This document shows, in pieces, positions 60,857 to 64,000 of a DNA stretch of 64,000 nt (position 1 is the first letter of the stretch; every line of letters starts with the position of its first letter). The stretch is taken from positions 5,208,001-5,272,000 of the forward strand of contig NZ_CP070499.1 of NCBI RefSeq assembly GCF_016925615.1, read 5' to 3'. Below the pieces are notes generated by a model. That model made no database searches. It had not been told where the DNA came from and worked only from the letters and a program-made list of their open reading frames with translations. Origin of the DNA: Natronosporangium hydrolyticum (GTDB taxonomy: Bacteria > Actinomycetota > Actinomycetes > Mycobacteriales > Micromonosporaceae). A program made the translations under genes and the position numbers.

Positions 60857-60928
60857 GCCGCGATCCTATGGGTTCGACGCCGCCACGGCGAGAAACCGCA
60901 CCGCCGGCCGGCCACCCGGGCCCGGATA

Positions 60929-60940
60929 GGTGAGCTCACC
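60929..60940. promoter_or_regulatory. Perfect 12-bp palindrome in divergent promoter
   Basis: GGTGAGCTCACC lies between the LuxR regulator and OsmC genes, with a related half site GGTGAGCTT at 60963. It is a candidate operator of the LuxR regulator. Weight is low because GC-rich palindromes occur by chance. Confidence 0.35.
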
Positions 60941-61009
60941 GATGTTCGCTGCGCCGACCCGCGGTGAGCTTGAGCCACGACCGGGACCGCTACCCGAGGA
61001 GGTGTCCTG

Positions 61010-61552
61010 ATGATCCGCAACGGCATCGAGGTCGACCAGGTGACCGGCTTCGCCGAGGTACTGCGTACCACACCCGCGGCGGGCGACGCCCGGCTGCGAA
61101 CCGAGCACCGCTGGCGCGGCGGGTACGCCCTGGATTGGCGCGCCGACCAGGTGACGCTCGCCGATCAGCCGCTCACCCGCCGCCACACGCTTCGGTTGGA
61201 CCTGCCCGCGGAGCTGGGCGGGACGGACCACGGCCCGGCCCCCGGCGAACTGATCGCGGCGGCGCTCGGCGCCTGCGTGGCGCACCAGTTCGTGGAGCAC
61301 GCCGCCGGCCGGGGGGTGGTCATCGACAGCCTGGAGGTCACCTGCGAAAGCCAGCTCGACCTGCGCGGCGCGTACCAGGTCGCCGAGGTCCGTCCCGGGT
61401 GGACGGTGGCCAAGATCCAGCTGTCGGTGCGCACCGAGGCGAGCGACGAGGTGCTGGCGGAGCTGCTCCGCGACGCCGTCGCGACCTCACCGGTCCTGGA
61501 CACGGTGGCGAACCCGGTGCCGGTCGAGCCCGCGGTACGCCGACTCTCCTGA
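61010..61552 (+). CDS. OsmC-family protein
   Basis: This 180-residue protein has the OsmC/Ohr core: PAPGELIAAALGACVAHQFV with the redox Cys (around residue 88), strands flanking, and VTCESQLDLRG. Classical Ohr peroxidases have two Cys; the second Cys here lies in VTCESQL, which fits OsmC spacing, so organic hydroperoxide reduction is plausible. AGGAGG precedes ATG. It is 26 nt upstream of the methyltransferase gene, forming an operon. Confidence 0.88.
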   Translation: MIRNGIEVDQVTGFAEVLRTTPAAGDARLRTEHRWRGGYALDWRADQVTLADQPLTRRHTLRLDLPAELGGTDHGPAPGELIAAALGACVAHQFVEHAAGRGVVIDSLEVTCESQLDLRGAYQVAEVRPGWTVAKIQLSVRTEASDEVLAELLRDAVATSPVLDTVANPVPVEPAVRRLS

Positions 61553-61578
61553 TCACGTTTCCCGAAAGGAGTCTCTCC

Positions 61579-62661
61579 ATGACCATGACCGAACAGCCCG
61601 CTCCCGAGTTGGACTCAGCCAAGCTGGACGAGTTCATCGAACGGTTCCTCACCGATCTCGGCGCAGCCGCCCACGCCGCGACTGTGCTGGTCGGCGACGC
61701 GCTCGGCCTCTACCGCGCGATGGCCGACGGGCAGCCAGTCACCCCGGCGACCTTGGCGGAGCGGACCGGCACCGACCAACGCTGCGTCGAGGAGTGGCTA
61801 CGGGCCCAGGCGGCCAGCCGCTACGTCGAGTACGACCCGGCCACGGAACGGTTCCGACTGCCCCCGGAACAAGCTTTCGCACTGACCAACGAGCACAACC
61901 CGGTCTTCGCCCCGGGCGGCCTGCAGCTGGCGGCTTCGATGATCAAGGATGTCGAGAAGGTGGTCACGGCCTACCGGGCCGGTAATGGGCTGCCCTGGCA
62001 CGACCACCACCCGGACCTGTTCGTCGGGGTGGAACGGTTCTTCCGGCCGAACTACATCGGTAACCTCTGCGACAACTGGCTACCGGCGTTGGACGGGGTG
62101 GTCGACAAGCTCGCCGCCGGCGCCCACGTCGCCGACGTCGGATGTGGACACGGCGCGTCGACCATCCTGATGGCGCAGCGCTACCCGGCGTCGCACTTCG
62201 TCGGGTTCGACAATCACGCACCATCGGTAACGGCCGCGACCGCGGCGGCGGCCCGCGCCGGGGTGGCCGACCGGTGCCGGTTCGAGGTCGCGGCCGCCAG
62301 CGACTTCCCCGGCCCGGAATTCGACCTGGTGGCCTACTTCGACTGCCTGCACGACATGGGTGACCCGGTAGGTGCGCTTCGCCACGCTCGGCGACGGCTC
62401 AAGCCCGACGGCACCGTGTTGTTGGTGGAGCCGGCCGCCGCCGATCGGTTGGAGGACAACCTCAACCCAATCGGCCGGGTGTTCTACTCTGGCTCCAGCA
62501 TGATCTGCACCCCCAACTCGCTCTCGCAAGAGGTGGGGCTCGCCCTCGGGGCCCAGGCCGGCCCCGAACGGCTACGGCAGATAGCGACCCAGGCCGGGTT
62601 CAGCCGCTTTGAGCTGGCCGCTGAAACGCCCTTCAACCTGGTCATCGCCGCCCGACCGTGA
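61579..62661 (+). CDS. Class I SAM-dependent methyltransferase
   Basis: This 360-residue protein has a winged-helix N-terminal part (ALGLYRAMADGQPVTPATLA, LAERTGTDQRCVEEWLRA) as in small-molecule methyltransferases. The Rossmann domain shows motif I HVADVGCGHGASTILM, GFDNHAPSV and FDLVAYFDCLHDMGDP, and LKPDGTVLLVEP. AAGGAG precedes ATG 61579. It is paired with OsmC; the acceptor is unknown. A terminator follows within 10 nt. Confidence 0.9.
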   Translation: MTMTEQPAPELDSAKLDEFIERFLTDLGAAAHAATVLVGDALGLYRAMADGQPVTPATLAERTGTDQRCVEEWLRAQAASRYVEYDPATERFRLPPEQAFALTNEHNPVFAPGGLQLAASMIKDVEKVVTAYRAGNGLPWHDHHPDLFVGVERFFRPNYIGNLCDNWLPALDGVVDKLAAGAHVADVGCGHGASTILMAQRYPASHFVGFDNHAPSVTAATAAAARAGVADRCRFEVAAASDFPGPEFDLVAYFDCLHDMGDPVGALRHARRRLKPDGTVLLVEPAAADRLEDNLNPIGRVFYSGSSMICTPNSLSQEVGLALGAQAGPERLRQIATQAGFSRFELAAETPFNLVIAARP

Positions 62662-62670
62662 CCGCTCCGC

Positions 62671-62706
62671 GCTGGGGCCGGGGTGGGCTGCCACCCCGGC
62701 CCCAGC
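62671..62706. terminator. Bidirectional terminator between methyltransferase and moeZ
   Basis: A perfect 16-bp stem (62671-62686 with 62691-62706, loop GCTG) stands between two convergent stops (62661, 62717). ACCGCT/AGCGGT flanks add further pairing. Strong and unambiguous. Confidence 0.85.
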
Positions 62707-62716
62707 AGCGGTCGGG

Positions 62717-63898
62717 CTAATAGCTGGGCAGCGAGGGGTCGACCTGCTTGATCCAGGCGAGCACCCCGCCCTGCACATGCACCGCGTCCCGGAACCCGGC
62801 GGCCTTCAACGCCGCCAGCGCCTCCGCCGAGCGCACCCCGGACTTGCAGTGCAGCACGATCTGCCGGTCCTGCGGCAGCTGCGACAGCGCCTCCCCGGAG
62901 ATGATGTCGCCCTTCGGGATCAGCACACTCTCCGGGATCTTGACGATCTCGTACTCGGCCGGCTCCCGCACATCGACCAGCAGGAAGTCCTTGCCGGCCT
63001 CGCGCCACTCCTTCAGCTCGGTGGCGGTGATGGTGGCGCCTTCGACCGCATCCTGCGCCTCGGTCGAGACCCCGCCGCAGAAGTCTTCGTAATCTGCCAG
63101 CAGGTCGGTCTGGGTGGCGTTCGGGCCGCAGAGCACGCACTCCGGGTCCTTGCGGACCTTGATCGTGCGGTAGCTCATCTCCAGCGCGTCGTAGACCGTC
63201 AACCGGCCGACCAGCGGCTCACCGATCCCGGCCAGCAACTTGATCGCCTCGGTGACCTGGATCGAACCGATCGAGGCGCAGAGCACCCCGAGCACACCGC
63301 CCTCGGCGCAGGAGGGGACCATCCCCGGCGGCGGCGGCTCCGGGTAGAGGCAGCGGTAGCAGGGGCCGTGCTCCGCCCAGAAGACCGAGGTCTGGCCGTC
63401 GAACCGGTAGATCGAACCCCAGACGTACGGCTTGCCGAGCAGCACCGCCGCGTCGTTTACCAGGTAGCGGGTGGCGAAGTTGTCGGTGCCGTCGACGATC
63501 AGGTCGTACTGGCTGAAGATCTCCCGGATGTTGTCCCGGTCGAGTGCGGTGTTGTGGACCACCACCTCGACGTACGGGTTGATCTCGGCGACGCTCGCCT
63601 TCGCCGACTCGGCCTTCGACCGGCCGATGTCGGACTGGCCGTGGATGATCTGGCGTTGCAGATTCGACTCGTCGACCGTGTCGAAGTCGACCACGCCCAG
63701 GGTGCCGACCCCGGCCGCCGCCAGATAGAGCAGCGCCGGGGAGCCGAGGCCGCCCGCGCCCACACACAGCACCCGGGCATTCTTGAGCCGCTTCTGCCCC
63801 TCAACCCCGACATCCGGGATGATCAAGTGGCGGGAGTAGCGGCGGATCTCATCGGTGGACAGCTCGGCGGCTGGCTCGACCAGCGGCGGCAGGCTCAC
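62717..63898 (-). CDS. moeZ: Adenylyltransferase/sulfurtransferase MoeZ
   Basis: This 393-residue E1-like enzyme has a ThiF/MoeB domain (VLCVGAGGLGSPALLYLAAA as P-loop-like, Cys pairs CYRC and CVLC binding zinc) and a C-terminal rhodanese domain with active-site Cys351 in IVLHCKSGVRSAE. It adenylates and thiocarboxylates small sulfur-carrier proteins (MoaD, CysO, ThiS). GTG 63898 follows AGGAGACG. Typical of actinobacteria. Confidence 0.95.
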   Translation of the reverse strand: MSLPPLVEPAAELSTDEIRRYSRHLIIPDVGVEGQKRLKNARVLCVGAGGLGSPALLYLAAAGVGTLGVVDFDTVDESNLQRQIIHGQSDIGRSKAESAKASVAEINPYVEVVVHNTALDRDNIREIFSQYDLIVDGTDNFATRYLVNDAAVLLGKPYVWGSIYRFDGQTSVFWAEHGPCYRCLYPEPPPPGMVPSCAEGGVLGVLCASIGSIQVTEAIKLLAGIGEPLVGRLTVYDALEMSYRTIKVRKDPECVLCGPNATQTDLLADYEDFCGGVSTEAQDAVEGATITATELKEWREAGKDFLLVDVREPAEYEIVKIPESVLIPKGDIISGEALSQLPQDRQIVLHCKSGVRSAEALAALKAAGFRDAVHVQGGVLAWIKQVDPSLPSY

Positions 63899-64000
63899 AT
63901 CGTCTCCTGGAGGGCAAACATTCGACCCGAAACACGTCGCCTCCCATTGTTACCCGCTCCGACCCGTCCCGCCCACGCCCGGCCCAGCACCTGGACGCCG
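63899..64000. other. Promoter region upstream of moeZ
   Basis: About 100 bp remain to the right edge. Nothing recognisable besides a short AT-richer patch (63943-63955), which may be the -10 region of moeZ. Confidence 0.3.

Overview
The window is high-GC, densely coded DNA, with many GTG/TTG starts and many 1-8 nt gene overlaps. Gene content and order place it in Actinomycetota. The best fit is a Micromonosporaceae-like sporulating actinomycete, because bldN/rsbN sits beside rex-hemACDB. No rRNA, CRISPR array, transposase or intact prophage was seen. Taxonomy is inferred from synteny and style, not from a search.

Layout. (1) 1-567 is relatively AT-rich and has hairpins but no convincing gene. 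(2) 568-8021 looks like a metal-acquisition island. A minus-strand FecBCD-type importer operon ends in a small His/Asp-rich membrane-anchored protein. A divergent pair encodes a DHA3-type MFS exporter and a TauD-like dioxygenase. Then come an XRE regulator and a FhuF-like Fe-S protein just behind a near-consensus IdeR/DtxR box. The 160-bp divergent promoter holds two Fur-family-like operators, one per operon. (3) 8-17.6 kb is accessory: a large LuxR/AAA regulator, a MarR + FMN reductase + luciferase-like monooxygenase operon (CE1758/CE1759 type), two family-2 glycosyltransferases, tRNA-Ser and a CPBP protease. (4) 17.7-20.6 kb has an H1-tailed protein, a second tRNA-Ser and a DUF3592 protein.

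(5) 20.6-34.9 kb is a conserved actinobacterial core. It holds the haem operon rex-hemA-hemC-cobA/hemD-hemB with a Rex operator upstream, a HAD phosphatase, a glutaredoxin-like protein, the developmental sigma factor BldN with its anti-sigma RsbN, a HAD-IB phosphatase, a propeller-like protein, an acyltransferase, an epimerase, ribosomal protein bS22 and a small HTH protein. (6) 34.9-46 kb holds an aldose epimerase, pdxH, citA, serC, sepH, an aldo/keto reductase, thpR, an MFS/MarR pair, DUF2530 and DUF3027. (7) 46-59.2 kb has an MFS protein with a repeat tail, mqnB and mqnD (futalosine route to menaquinone), an XRE-GNAT fusion, a cold-shock protein, a secreted chitinase and an XPB helicase with its partner. 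(8) 59.2-64 kb has a TPR-LuxR regulator divergent from OsmC + methyltransferase, then moeZ.

Main observations outside ordinary annotation: a 61-bp palindromic repeat present four times at gene 3' ends, supplying stop codons to at least three genes; the metal island, which has an exporter and a dioxygenase but no visible assembly enzyme; a 40-bp intergenic repeat present two or three times; tandem repeats inside an MFS transporter tail and inside PdxH; and an XRE-GNAT protein whose reading frame continues antisense through mqnB.
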